From assembly GCF_014905175.1 (NCBI RefSeq), contig NC_057792.1, positions 5,642,001 through 5,706,000 of the forward strand: a stretch of 64,000 bases of DNA, given 5' to 3'. The position numbers and the translations under genes are program-made. Source of the DNA: Aphidius gifuensis (lineage: Eukaryota > Arthropoda > Insecta > Hymenoptera > Braconidae). Position 1 is the first letter of the stretch. Each line of letters begins with the position of its first letter. A model generated the notes under the pieces. The model ran no database searches, was not told the DNA's origin, and saw only the letters and a program-made list of their open reading frames with translations. Of the stretch, positions 50,163 through 61,940 are shown in pieces.

Positions 50163-50205
50163 TACTACGTTCGAATGCTTTTAACAAAAGCATTCGAACG
50201 TAGTA
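50163..50205. repeat. Perfect 20-bp palindrome with 3-base loop
   Basis: TACTACGTTCGAATGCTTTT (50163-50182), loop AAC, then the exact reverse complement (50186-50205). It lies about 100 bases before the start codon at 50308 and directly after the inverted copy. It would form a strong cruciform or RNA hairpin. A fold-back joint left by the inversion is one explanation. Confidence 0.85.
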
Positions 50206-50307
50206 GTTTCGATAGATCAATTGTTTTTATATATTGTTATTAATAAGACAATAACTATAATATAAAAATAATAAATATTGTTTGAAAAAAAAACTATAAT
50301 ACAAACA

Positions 50308-53300
50308 ATGAGTTTAATTGTAAAAATTGGATTGCGTCTTGTTGGAACAACAACAAAGTATATTGCAAACAATAATACAACAAAATGTTTACGATCTATG
50401 TGCCACATGAGAAATAGTTTTACTGTTAGTAACAAAAATTTAATTACATCGGGTAAATCATATAATTATTGCAATTATTTACAAGGAAGATTACAACATA
50501 CTCTAGGTAATTATAATTAATATTTCAATATAGATTATAATTAATTTGTTTATGTATGACATCGATATTTTTTAGGTTAAAACATACCACGTGTATTTCG
50601 ATTCATGGTAGAAATACTACAGGTATGGCAGTGCGCAGCCTGGTTTGGCCGCTGTGAATCGACCAATCAAAAGGTCGCCTTCTCGCCACAAAAATGGAAG
50701 ACTTTATGCGCGCGCGATACAAATTTGTTAAGAAAATTTTCAAGTTCTTTTTAAATTTTTCAAAAGTTATCATATTTATTCAACTAGATTTGGTATATTT
50801 TATAATGATTCACATACATCAATAATAAAAATTAATTATTTATATTAAATAAATGAATCCAAGTATAATAAATACAACACAACCTCTATTGTTTGTGGCA
50901 TAAAAAAAAACAACAATGAAAATATTATAATTTATTTGTTAAACTGTCTTGGTTTTTTGATTTTTTTGATTTTATAAACATACTCCATATATTTATTAGT
51001 ATTTACAACAATATAAAAAAATAGTTGTCAACACAGTATGTTAGAGAAGGATCTTATAATAGAGATTGCGTGTTAGAAAGAAAAGCAAAACAGCTCGATG
51101 GCGCGTTCTTGATTGGTTGAAAAAATAAGGCTGCGCAGAACGCGACGAAAAAAGCATGGACTACTGCCATACCTGTAGTACTTCTACCATGTTTCGATTG
51201 ACATTTTTTTTAAACTATATTACTATCGACAAAGTTTCTTTTCATTAAAATTAATTATTTTTTATACTGTTTAATTTTGAGTAATTATAATTAATCAAGT
51301 ATTATACCTATATTTTATGCTATATTAACAATATTTATTGAATTAATATATTTTAATTTTTATTATTTTTATAAAGTTCAAAAAAAGTCTACTGGATATT
51401 GGAATTATTGGAAAATTATAAGTACTGTTACAAAAGTAACTATAATTGGACCAGCAATTTTTATTATCGTACTTCTTGTTTCGAGTAAAGAAGCTGAATC
51501 CTTTTGGAAATATTTAAGCATGAAATATGCTGCTTACAGGGAATTTTTTAAGTATTCTATAATTCCATCAAAAATTATTACATCTAGTGTACTATTTAAT
51601 GATGGTGAAGTAGCAATAATAACACCAGAAGATAACATGTGAGTTAAATATTAATCAATAATTTCTTTAACATTTTTTTTTCTATTATTATTATTAATAT
51701 GATTATTCATTTATATCTCTAATTAATAATTTTTTATGAAAAATACACATCATTATTTTACAGTTTTATTAACGATAACACACGTGATTTAATAATTGGC
51801 GATGAATTGGATGCAAACATACAAAAACCATTTCCAAGAGGAAAACCAATACCAATAAAAATTGGTAAATATAATGGATTACTTGATAATGGTAAACTAA
51901 CATTGAAAACACAAGAAGGTGATAAAACGTAAGTTAAATATTAATCAATAATTTTGAACTAATTTTTGATTATAAATAATTTTTTATTGAGTAATAAAAA
52001 TTTACCTAGTGTTGTTATTAGTATTTCTAATAAATTTTTCATAAAAAAATTCACAGATTTACTTTCCATTATGAACTGGGCCTTGAAGTAAAAAAAACGA
52101 CTAAACGTTTACAAAATAATGCTAATGAAGAAGAAGAAGAAGAAGGAGATGGAGATGAAACAATAAAATCAGAAATGAAACAATTTAATATATATTATGG
52201 AAGTATTATAACAACATTAAAAACACCAGAAGGCGAAAGAATGTAAGTTGAATATTAATCAATAATTAAGAGTTATTTCTTTCATCATTATAAAGTCATT
52301 GATAATAATATTATTTTTATTTTACAGGTTTGAGAAGATGCCCATCATTCAGTCAATGATTGAAAAAAAAAGGCTTGATATTCCACAAAATAAAGTTACT
52401 GATAATATAACTAACAATTTTAATGTATTATCTGATAGTGAAGTAAAATTGCAAAAAGAACAAAGTAATGAAGTGTAAGTTAAATAATTTTTAACTATTT
52501 TTTTGTTGACTAGAATAACCTATTATGAGTATTCGTTTATATTTTTAATACATTGTTGATAAAAAACTTTTGTCATTAATAATGTTACTATTATTTTATC
52601 TGTTTAGAAGCACTCACCATCTTCAAACTGAACAAATAATCACTAAAAATTTACAAAGTAAAGAGGCTCATGATCACGAAGATTCAGGTAACACCACATG
52701 TTTTTCAATGACTGGAAATTTTAATTTATCACATCATGATAAAGTAAAAATACAAAAGCAAGGAAGTGATGAAGTGTAAGTTAAATATTAATCAACAAGA
52801 TTTATCTACTATGAGTTTCGATTATTTATTTTTGTCTTTATTATATTGTTGATGAAAAAATTACATCATTAATAATATTATTTATTTTTACAGTTATTGG
52901 TTCAAAAACAGGCTGAATATTGAAGTTGATAGTCAGCTGGATGAAAATTTACAAAATAAAATTCTTGTTGAAAAAAAATTGCCAGCAGATAAGACAATAC
53001 CATCAGAAATAAATAAATTATATATAGAATTTGTAAGTGGTTATATACTTTTCAAAACACAAGACGGTGCTAAAATGTAAGTTGAATATTAATTAAAATT
53101 AATAATAACATAATATTTAATATTAACTATTATTTCTTGAACCAGTTTTTCATTATATAAATTATTTAATTAACGTTTTATTAAGTGAAAAATATTATGA
53201 GTTTCGATTATTTTTTTATATCTCCAATAAATTGTTAATAAAAAAATATACATTATTAATAATTTATTATTTTTATTTCACAGTATTGTCGAACATGTAT

Positions 53301-53374
53301 TTTCCGTTGGGGTTGCCGAAGACGGTGCAGCAACAAGTATTGAAATATCCCCAGTATTGAGCGTTGTATCATAA
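50308..53374 (+). CDS. Unrecognised single-pass membrane protein built of duplicated exons (466 aa)
   Basis: Eight exons: 50308-50506, 51377-51638, 51764-51928, 52057-52242, 52328-52474, 52608-52775, 52894-53076 and 53284-53374. Introns 2-7 are all phase 2 and begin almost identically (GTAAGTTAAATATTAATCAA or close variants), so exons were copied together with intron starts. The N-terminal 66 residues are Asn/Thr-rich and basic; exon 2 holds one membrane segment (VTIIGPAIFIIVLLVSS); the rest is hydrophilic. Repeat units end in related phrases: LKTQEGDKT, LKTPEGERM, FKTQDGAKM, ITPEDNM. One exon has a Glu/Gly-rich run. No known domain recognised. Intron 1 contains a DNA transposon. The organisation in phase-2 exons is like the genes at 128-3489, but I see no sequence similarity. 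Gene model supported by frame closure (1401 bp). Confidence 0.72.
50604..51191. mobile_element. Non-autonomous DNA transposon (MITE-like), 588 bp
   Basis: Terminal inverted repeats of 29 bp with one mismatch: the left end starts CATGGTAGAAATACTACAG (50604) and the right end is its inverse finishing at 51191. Target site duplication TTTCGATT at 50596-50603 and 51192-51199, exact over 8 bp. Subterminal GCGCAGCC/GGCTGCGC and CCAATCA/TGATTGG are also inverted. No transposase ORF. An 8-bp duplication with ends starting CATG fits the P-element superfamily best, with hAT as the alternative; internal DNA is otherwise unrecognised. Confidence 0.85.
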
Positions 53375-55078
53375 TATATTGTTTATATTTGTCAGCTGTG
53401 CAACGGGCAAAAGTGCAAAAGTATAAATAACCATAATAAAAAAATGAGTTTGAAGATAATTTATAAATTATAATTATTGAAAATAATTGATGATTTTGAA
53501 TTTTTAGCAATCCCAAAATAAATAAGTTTTAAAAAAAAACTATGTATATTTTTTATCCTAAAAAATAGTGTCTTTCAACAGAAACTCCTATCGAGAGACT
53601 CTAATTATTTCCTAATTTGCTAATATTATTTTCTTGATAAATAAATATTTTATTATACTTTAATATTTATCACTTATAAAATCAATTTTATTTGTCAAAT
53701 ATATATTATTCACTTTACCATTCAAAGCGTAAAGAAATGACCAAAATTTAAATTTGAATTTTACGCGCTAATTTATATATCGCCATGTTTTTTTTTTTGG
53801 GGAACACACACACAGCGACATCCACATTCAGCGCGAGAGCAAGCTCACTCTATCGTCAATTACCATAAACAATAATGAAAAAAATAAATAAAAAATAACA
53901 CGTCACATGACCTGTCATCAACCAATGAGAGTCAATGAGTGCCGCCCTATACGTGGCAGAAGCATGAATCCTTTTTCTACTGTCAGCCATTTTAGCTTAC
54001 GGGACATTTCGGCAGTGTTGGTTTTTATATGTTTTATCGTTTATCGAGTTGATTAAATAATCATTTTTTTAGTGAAACGTAAGTAATAATAAAGTGTTTA
54101 AATATATAATATTAATAATACATATTTTTTTATACATTCTTAATTATTATTAGTTCACCAAATATGACATTTGTTATACAAAAAAAATAAAATGACAAAA
54201 AGAGAGAAAAAAAAAAAAAAAGATTTAATGAAAGTAGTGTATAGCTCGTAGATGACAGAACTGGACAACCACCCTCAGCAGCCTGTAAAAGCACGCCAAA
54301 CATTATTATCAAAAAATATAATAACAAATTAATTATCATTATTTACAACATTTATTATTAATAACAATAAATACTAACAAATTATTCGTGCATCATCCAG
54401 GTGTTTTTTTTTTCTTTTTTCTTTTCTCTTCTCCATTAGTCACAAAAAAAAAAAAAAAAAAAAAAAAAAAAGATGATTAAGGTAGAATACGTGTGATGCC
54501 CAAGAAAACCTTTTTTTTTTTTTTTTTATATTCGTCATTTTGTTATCTCTTTGTTTCCTTTCTCTTCATCTTACATCAATATGTTGATTATTTTACATCA
54601 AAAAAAAAAAAAAAACTATGGCCGACAATGATGAGCAAACATTGACTCAAAATTACATTATAAATTAACACATAGTTTATTGTAATATGATTATTTAATT
54701 AAATAATAATTAGACATATTATTGCCTCGTGTTTATTAAAATTAATAAAATAATTATCAACAGATTTTATCGAGCGATGACGCGGCTGAACTCTTTGGGA
54801 TCATTTAAACAATTTTAATTTTTTATACAAATATTGTTATTACGATATTGACCAATTTATCATTTGTTTATTGCTATTTTTTACATCAACATTTGTCAAT
54901 TAATATATGTTTATTATTTTATGATGACATTGTGTATATGTATTTGTCATTTGACATTTTAACTTTGGCATATTGCCATAAATTATTTATTTATATTAGC
55001 TATTATTTTTAATAATTGAAAATGTTAATTTGTTTTTCTTTATTTTTAGGTAAATAAAGAAAAAAATCAATCAGCAAA
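53375..55078. promoter_or_regulatory. Arf1 promoter, untranslated first exon and 5' intron
   Basis: From about 53790 to 54010 the DNA is GC-richer and holds CACGTCACATGACC (53900, E-box-like), CCAATGAG (about 53923, CCAAT box) and a probable start zone near 53985-54015. A donor GAAAC|GTAAGT near 54078 and the acceptor TTTTTAG near 55050 bracket a 5' untranslated intron of about 970 bp, typical of Arf genes. No other gene seen. Confidence 0.55.
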
Positions 55079-55850
55079 ATGGGCAATATGTTTGCTACGT
55101 TGTTTAAAGGCCTTTTTGGCAAAAAAGAGATGAGAATTTTGATGGTCGGTCTTGATGCTGCTGGTAAAACAACAATTCTGTACAAATTAAAATTAGGTGA
55201 AATCGTAACGACAATTCCTACAATAGGTAATTATTTAACACATATATTTATTATTGTTGTTGAAATTATAATTTGATGTTTAATTAATATATTTGTTTTT
55301 AATTTTTATCATCTAGGTTTCAATGTAGAGACTGTTGAGTATAAAAATATTAGCTTCACTGTATGGGATGTTGGTGGTCAAGATAAAATTAGACCATTAT
55401 GGAGACATTATTTCCAAAATACACAAGTAAATTAATTTATTAAATATATTATTAGCTTGTAATAATAATTATGATGATTAATTTTGTTTTGTTTTTAGGG
55501 TTTAATATTTGTTGTTGACAGTAACGACAGAGAACGTATTGGTGAAGCACGTGAAGAACTCATGAGAATGCTTGCTGAAGATGAACTCAGAGATGCAGTA
55601 CTTCTTATATTTGCCAATAAACAGGTAATTATTATTGATAATATTAACATTGTTGATAAATATTAATTATTAATATTTAATTTAGGATTTGCCAAATGCC
55701 ATGAATGCAGCTGAAATAACTGATAAATTGGGACTTCATTCTTTACGCAATCGTAATTGGTATATTCAAGCAACTTGTGCCACGAGTGGTGATGGACTTT
55801 ATGAAGGTCTTGACTGGCTTTCAAATCAACTAAAAAATGCTAATCGTTAA
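55079..55850 (+). CDS. Arf1: ADP-ribosylation factor 1 (class I Arf)
   Basis: Small GTPase that recruits COPI and clathrin adaptors to Golgi membranes. Four exons: 55079-55226, 55317-55426, 55499-55624 and 55686-55850, 182 residues, the size of insect Arf79F. It starts MGNMFATLFKGLFG, with Gly2 for myristoylation and the amphipathic helix. GTPase motifs are GLDAAGKTT (P-loop), PTIGFNVETVEYKN (switch I), WDVGGQDKIRPLWRHY (switch II), NKQDLPNA and CATSGDGLYEGLDWL. All residues needed for GTP binding are present. Codon and sequence conservation are high; nothing anomalous. Confidence 0.98.
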
Positions 55851-58657
55851 ATCTTCATCATCATCATTAATATCAAGTTTGCTACATATTAAATGAAATA
55901 TTAAAATGATAATAAAAATAAAAAAAAAAAAAAAAAGAAAATACAACAAAAAAAATACAAATAATAATAATAAAATATAAACATCAACATCATCTTCATC
56001 ATCATCAACATCAAAAAAAAAAAAAAAAACTAAAAGCAAACAATAAAACTCTTTGATAACAATAATAAATCGATTAAAAAAAAAAACAAAAAGAAAGAAA
56101 TATTTAAAAAAACGAAATCAAGTTGAAACAAAAAAAAATTTAAAAACAAAAAAAGAACACGCATATTGCACATTATCATTGCCTCGTGGAAAGTACAAAT
56201 AATGTACATTTTAAAAACTAATAATATTTAAATTTAATAATTGTTTTTACATCCACGAGCAAGGGGGGTAAGACACAATCAATATCTACCATTATTTTGT
56301 TTTTTTTTTCTTTTTTTTTTTTGTCAAGGTAGATATATAATTTTTATCGAAAAAAAAAATATATATATAAATAATTATTAATATTAAATAAAACAAAACA
56401 AATTACAGCCGGATATGCACACGTTAAAAAGCAGGTCATTTCGGAGGCACTTGCTACTGTGTAGCCGGCTCTTAGAGTTTCATTTTATTGTATTTTTTTT
56501 TTTTTTTTTTTTAAATCTTTTTTATAATGTCACACACGGACTGACGGTCACACCACACACACAATAAATGAAATTAAATTAAAAGTGTATCACGAGGAGT
56601 AATTGCTAATATACAAACTTATCATTATTATTATTATTATTTTATTATTAATTATTGTATCGATAATTATTAATTACAATTCTAGTTTTTAAGTTAAAAA
56701 AAGAAGAAAAAATTTTTTTACAGCTGAATATGCCTTAATTGGTGTGAAATATTTAAGTAAAAAAATTGATAAAAATAGTAATTGTATTGAGTCAATTTTC
56801 TTGAAGATAAATAATGAAAAATTTCAATTTTATACGGTTTTTTTTTTTTTTTTTAAATCAAGCTCTTATGACTGATTTGATACCTCCAGTGTGCTTAATG
56901 AGAATCAATGTGTAATGAACGAGTGTGTTTAAAAAAAAAAATATCCCATGTTTTTAATAATAAAGAAGAATTAAAATAAAAAAAAAAAAAGATAAATTAA
57001 ATGTTATTCTAAAGTTGCCGTACACATTAATATTAAACAAAGTGTCATCTTGATTAATTCGCTAATAATCTTTGAATAATTTAAAATATAAAATGTGTAA
57101 TATGCCTTCGTGTCCCATCTATTCAAATAAATAATTTAAATTCACCCCCTAGAATTTGTGCAATGAGTTGTTTCGTATTTTCATAAAAAAAAAAAGGAGA
57201 AAAATATAACAAAAATTCGATTCAAATTGTTTATAAATTAGTATTCATTTCGACTGATGATTTTTTTTTTTTTTTTTGTGATGAAGCTCATCATGTGACA
57301 AGTTAATTAATAAAAAATAATTGATGGATTTCTCTTGATTAAATTTGAGAGAAAATGAAAAGTAAAAAAATAAAAAACATCGACATTCCGATGCAAGGTG
57401 AAACTCTTGTGAATTATTTAATTATCAATATGAATTTTTTTTGTTTTTAAAGATAGTTTATTATTAATTTTATTTTACAAATAAAATTCAAAGATGCTCA
57501 CCTTGAATCAGAGCCAGAAATTTTACACAAAATTCAGGCAAATTAATATCGATATTATAAAAATAAAAAGGATCAATTTCTTATTGAAAAACAAAGCTTT
57601 GTTAATTTCAATTATTATCAGCAATTATTATTATATCCACAATGAGAATATGCGATATTTTGTTTGAAAGTGCTGAATACGTTTTTACAACTAATAATCT
57701 AAAATAAACAAAAAGGTAAATAAATGAATTCAATAATTAAATAAAAATATAATAAAATAATTGCTAATGAGCCTTTTAAATTTATAATAAAAGAGCAAAG
57801 AAAAAAAACTAAATTTAAAAACAAAAAAAAATTATTATGTATGAATGTTTTTAAAAAAAAAAAAAAAAAAATATTGTAATTGTGCTTTACGTAGTTGTGT
57901 TTAATTTTTTAATATTAATAAGTTTAATTTTTAAATAATTTAAATTTTTAAAAATAATAATGTTTTAGTTTGTTCATACTTTTTCAAAGGTCAAAATTAA
58001 AAATGTTGTGTGATTAATAAATAAAAAAAAAAATTAAATAATTGATAAAAAAAAACAAAATAAAAATTTAATAAAATAACAAAGAAGTTTTTTTTAATAT
58101 ATTTATAAATTTCATGTTAAATATTAACTACGTCGTGTATTTTTTTTTTTGTTAAAAATTGATAAAATATATAAATGAATTTTATTTTCTTTGAATCGAC
58201 GTCTGACGCCAGAAGTAGCTCGTGTTAAAACATATCGTTGATCATAATAAAAAATCAACAATATTCGTGTTTTTATAATAATGATCTATGAACTACTTCC
58301 GTGTGTTGATGGGAATACAAACAGCCTAAAATTAATATATTACATTAAAAATTTGTTGGTGGATTGATTTATCGAAATTTAAAAATACCAACGTATATCA
58401 GTTTTTAGATTTATAACATTATTATAAGGAGTTTTTTTATTTCTGGCTGATTGATGACTGGGGGCAAGTGATGAGGGAAAATTTTCTGGTTATTCTTGAT
58501 TCATAACTTTTTCAATTAAATATCGAGTGAGTTAGATAATAAATCTATGCTTAGATAGTTATTGCGAGCAATTTTTGGTTTGAAAAATTCTCCGTACAAT
58601 TTGCTCATTTAAGAAAAAAGCTAAAAATTTAAAGGCTATGTAAATTTATAAGTTGAA
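55851..58657. other. Arf1 3' region and gene-free DNA
   Basis: Long A-rich and T-rich runs with scattered less AT-rich patches (for example 56405-56480 and 58195-58320). Probably includes a long Arf1 3' untranslated region. A TGACGCCAGAAGTAG patch near 58204 and GAACTACTTCCGTG near 58291 are weakly inverted. No coding sequence or RNA gene I can support. Confidence 0.4.
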
Positions 58658-59330
58658 GGATATTAACAGGGATATAGAACAACTAAAGAGGTATTCTATT
58701 TATTTTCTGACATACCTCTTTTCCTTTATAATTTCCATATATTAAAAAGAATAATATAAATATTTATTAGAAAAATTGAGGGATATTAACAGGGATATAG
58801 AACAACTAAAGAGGTATTCTATTTATTTTTTGACTTATACCTCTTTTCCCTTATAATTTCCTCATTTTTGATAAAATAATATTCAAAATAATTAAAAAAA
58901 TTCAGGGATATTAACAGGAATATAGAACAACTAAAGGGGTGTTTCATTTATTTTTTGACTTACCTCTTTTCCCTTATAATTTCCTTATTTTTAATAAAAT
59001 AATATTTAAAACAATCAGAAAAATTAAGGGATATTAACAGGAATATAGAACAACTAAAGAGGTATTTTATTTATTTTTTGATTTAGCTCTTTTTCTTATA
59101 ATTTCCTTATTTTTAACAAAATCATATAAATATTTATTAGAAAAATTAAGGGATATTAACAGGAAAATAGAACAACTAAAGAGGTATTCTATTTATTTTC
59201 TGACATACCTCTTTTCCCCTGAAATTCCCGGATATTAAAAAAAAATATATAAATATTTATTAGAAAAATTCAGGAATGTTAACAGGAATATAGAACAATT
59301 AAAGAGGTATCCTATATTCAGTTTTTTTAT
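58658..59330. repeat. Tandem repeat, six copies of about 123 bp
   Basis: Units start GGATATTAACAGG at 58658, 58781, 58906, 59029, 59151 and (altered) 59273, spacing 122-125 bp. Each unit contains ATAGAACAACTAAAGAGGTA and, about 25 bases on, TACCTCTTTTCC, so AAAGAGGTA and TACCTCTTT can pair as a hairpin within every unit. The last copy is decayed, and weaker traces (AGAGGTATTT) extend to about 59560. No ORF. Confidence 0.85.
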
Positions 59331-61033
59331 GTTTTTATAATAATTGTAAATTTCCTTCGTAAATTAAAAAAAAAAAAATTTTTAATATTCAACAGGATAA
59401 CAGAATGAGTGTAGAGGTATTTGATGTTTTGTAAGAATCTTTCTGTACTTGATATCTCTTTAATTATTTTGACCTTCACTAAATCCAATTTTACAAAAAA
59501 ATAGTTGATTCGTATTAGAATTATAGAATGACTGAAGAGGTATCTTTCAATTTAGAATAATTTAAAAGAAGTAGAGAGATTTATAAAGAAGAGATCGAAA
59601 TCTCGAATTACCTGTTTCATTTGCTCAATGAATTATCAATAATAATAATTACCCTTACCTATCATTTAATCAATTCAAAACATAAAAAATAAAATAAATA
59701 AATCTAACGATTGAAAATATTTAAAAAATAAAAAAGATGAATTTAAATTTGCACATGTGTCCTGTATAAATTGCTGTAAATTTTTGGTTCATTGATACGA
59801 TAAAATCAACCCATTTAACCACGTGATTTTTGTGTATAGTAATAATATACATACATTGGTCTCAAAGGCGCCAACATTGTGACTTGTGCGGCAATAAAAT
59901 CTCACTCACTCGACTGTGCATATTGGAAAAAAAAAAAAAAACATAGTGGCTTGCTTCACATATTCAAACAACTTAAAATAAAATAAATAATCATCAAAAG
60001 ATAAGAATTGACAATTAAAATAATAAATAAATAAAAAAAAAAAATTTATATTCTCTTATATACATTTAATTTTATTATTTTTTTCACACGTTTTGAGGAC
60101 AAATGATATTTTATTTTCATTAAAATATTTATCATCATTTCGATGTCGAGTTATAGTACCCAATGACAAACTCATACAAGCATACATAATATATTTTTTT
60201 TTTATTATTAAATTTCATAAACACGCACAAATAGATGTCCCAGTTTTGTCATATTCATTTTTATCATTTGACATTTAACGACTATTGGATGGCAAATATG
60301 TATATCAATTTTTAAAATGTCTAAACGAATAATATTTGAGGGAGGCTAATAATATATTGAAGCATATGACGAGACTATTGGCGCCTAAAAACTGCCTTTA
60401 TGATGATATTGAAAATTTACATCTCGTAATCATCATCTTCGGTCGAAATAAATTTAAAAAAAAAATACTATCAATTAAATATTATTTCACGGTTGGTTTA
60501 GATATATATAAAAAAAAAACATTTTCTTCATAAAGGTATTTGTAAAAAAATAAAAAAAATAAAATAAATTGTCTAGACACCAGAACGAAACGAAGACATC
60601 TTTTCGAAAAATCTTACTAGTGAGAAATAATAATAATAACAATAAAAATGATATTTAAAAAATAAAAAAAAATGTTAAACATTAAAATGCAAAATAAATA
60701 AAATTATTTTTTTGCTCACACACGCGATCAAGGGATTATCATTTGACCGGTCCCGCCTTCGTACGATCCATAGTCGTTTTTTTTTTTTTTTTTTAAATAC
60801 TTTATTTTATTTTTGGTTGTCCCTTAAAATTTAAAAAAACGATGTCCCAAATGTCCTGATATTCGACTGCAGTTCTCAAGTATATCTTAAACATTTAATT
60901 TTTTTTTTTTTCATTTTAACAAATACTTTTCTTATATAACATACATTTTCTTATTTTGAAAAAAAAAAAGAATTATTTTTTATACTTTTTGCTCAACTTA
61001 GTTTTACGTTTTTGTCTCTGGCTATTCGTAGAA
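59331..61033. other. Gene-free AT-rich DNA
   Basis: No gene recognised. A less AT-rich patch at 60718-60775 (CGATCAAGGGATTATCATTTG) and one at 59820-59920 stand out but carry no coding signature. Confidence 0.35.
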
Positions 61034-61760
61034 ATCCCTGGGAAGAAGATTAATGGTGGGATCGTTACCTATATGTGAAAAAAAAAAAAAAAAAAAATGG
61101 CTTAAAATTTCAGTATTAATTTAAAAAAAAATATATTATTTTTACATATCACTTGTAAAATGAAAAAAATAAAAATTTTTATAAAAGTTATTGCTATGTG
61201 ATTTATTAAGAAAAAAAAAATATAATAATAAAAGAAAAATTAAGATAAATAAAAAATAAAAATAAGAGATTGTCGGAAGTGGTCCTCGCAAACACCCACC
61301 TTAATTGCGTAGGCGATAATACACCTCTCCTTTCCGGGTGAGTCCCATAAGTACAAGTACAAGTAGTTCATGTATCTCAAAGTAAGCCTGGATCATCTGA
61401 AATAAATAAAAAAAACATTTTTACAATTCACCCACACACAAAAATTTTAAATATTATCAGAAAAAAAAAAAAAATTACAATTTCAATGTCTGTATATTCA
61501 TTTACCATTATATTAAATTTAATAAATAATAAAAAATAATATAACGCATGTAAAATGAGGTGATGCTTGAATATATCAAAGCGTGAGCGTTACAAGATTT
61601 GTTTTTGAAAAAAAAAAAAAAATTTTTTTTTATAGTTGATCGTATGAATAAAAAGGTACATAATATTGTTAAGTTACTGAGAGAAGAAAATATATATAAT
61701 ATTAAATGAAGACAGAAAAAGAACATGTACCAAAGCGCCAAACAGCTTCCTCCCACCATC
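61021..61760 (-). other. Possible small spliced minus-strand transcript
   Basis: Splice-like signals on the minus strand bracket a GC-richer 97-bp segment: acceptor TTTATTTCAG before 61396 and donor AAG|GTGGGT at 61300. A further acceptor CATATAG precedes 61068, and an upstream GC-richer piece ends with donor-like TTTG|GTACAT near 61730. Reading frames conflict: phase 0 gives a short ORF ending GEVYYRLRN and stop; another frame gives LRYMNYLYLYLWDSPGKE through AYAIK. No frame joins all three pieces to a protein I recognise, so only the transcript-like structure is proposed. Confidence 0.25.
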
Positions 61761-61940
61761 CATGAACATACGACATTACAGAGTGACTACGAAGACGACG
61801 GTGGTAACAACAACAACGACACCGTCAACGGCAACCGCGACGTCGACGACGACCTGGGGGCTAAGTTAGTTTTCGCTGCCTCGCGATCACTCAGTCACTT
61901 GACAGTCAGTCATTCATACGCGCGCACTCGTTAACAGTAC
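61735..61940. promoter_or_regulatory. GC-richer probable bidirectional promoter
   Basis: The richest GC patch in the right half of the window, with CGACGTCGACGACGACC and several CG dinucleotides, then CACTCAGTCACTTGACAGTCAGTCATTC and CGCGCGCACTCG. It lies upstream of the secreted-protein exon at 62815 (plus) and of the possible minus-strand transcript. The open frame across it looks incidental. Confidence 0.4.

Noticed and set aside
50163..50205. T-loop-like GTTCGAATGC suggesting a tRNA
   Set aside because: The motif is part of a perfect palindrome; no acceptor, D or anticodon arms can be formed. No tRNA was found in the window by eye.
53256..53516. Minus-strand ORF of 86 codons
   Set aside because: Antisense to the last exon and 3' flank of the 466-aa gene; the similar stretch at 49726-50140 is an inverted DNA copy, not a second gene.
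61725..61934. Plus-strand ORF MYQSAKQLPP... with an acidic Asn/Asp stretch
   Set aside because: It crosses a GC-rich promoter-like patch, has no splice continuation and no recognisable domain; probably incidental.
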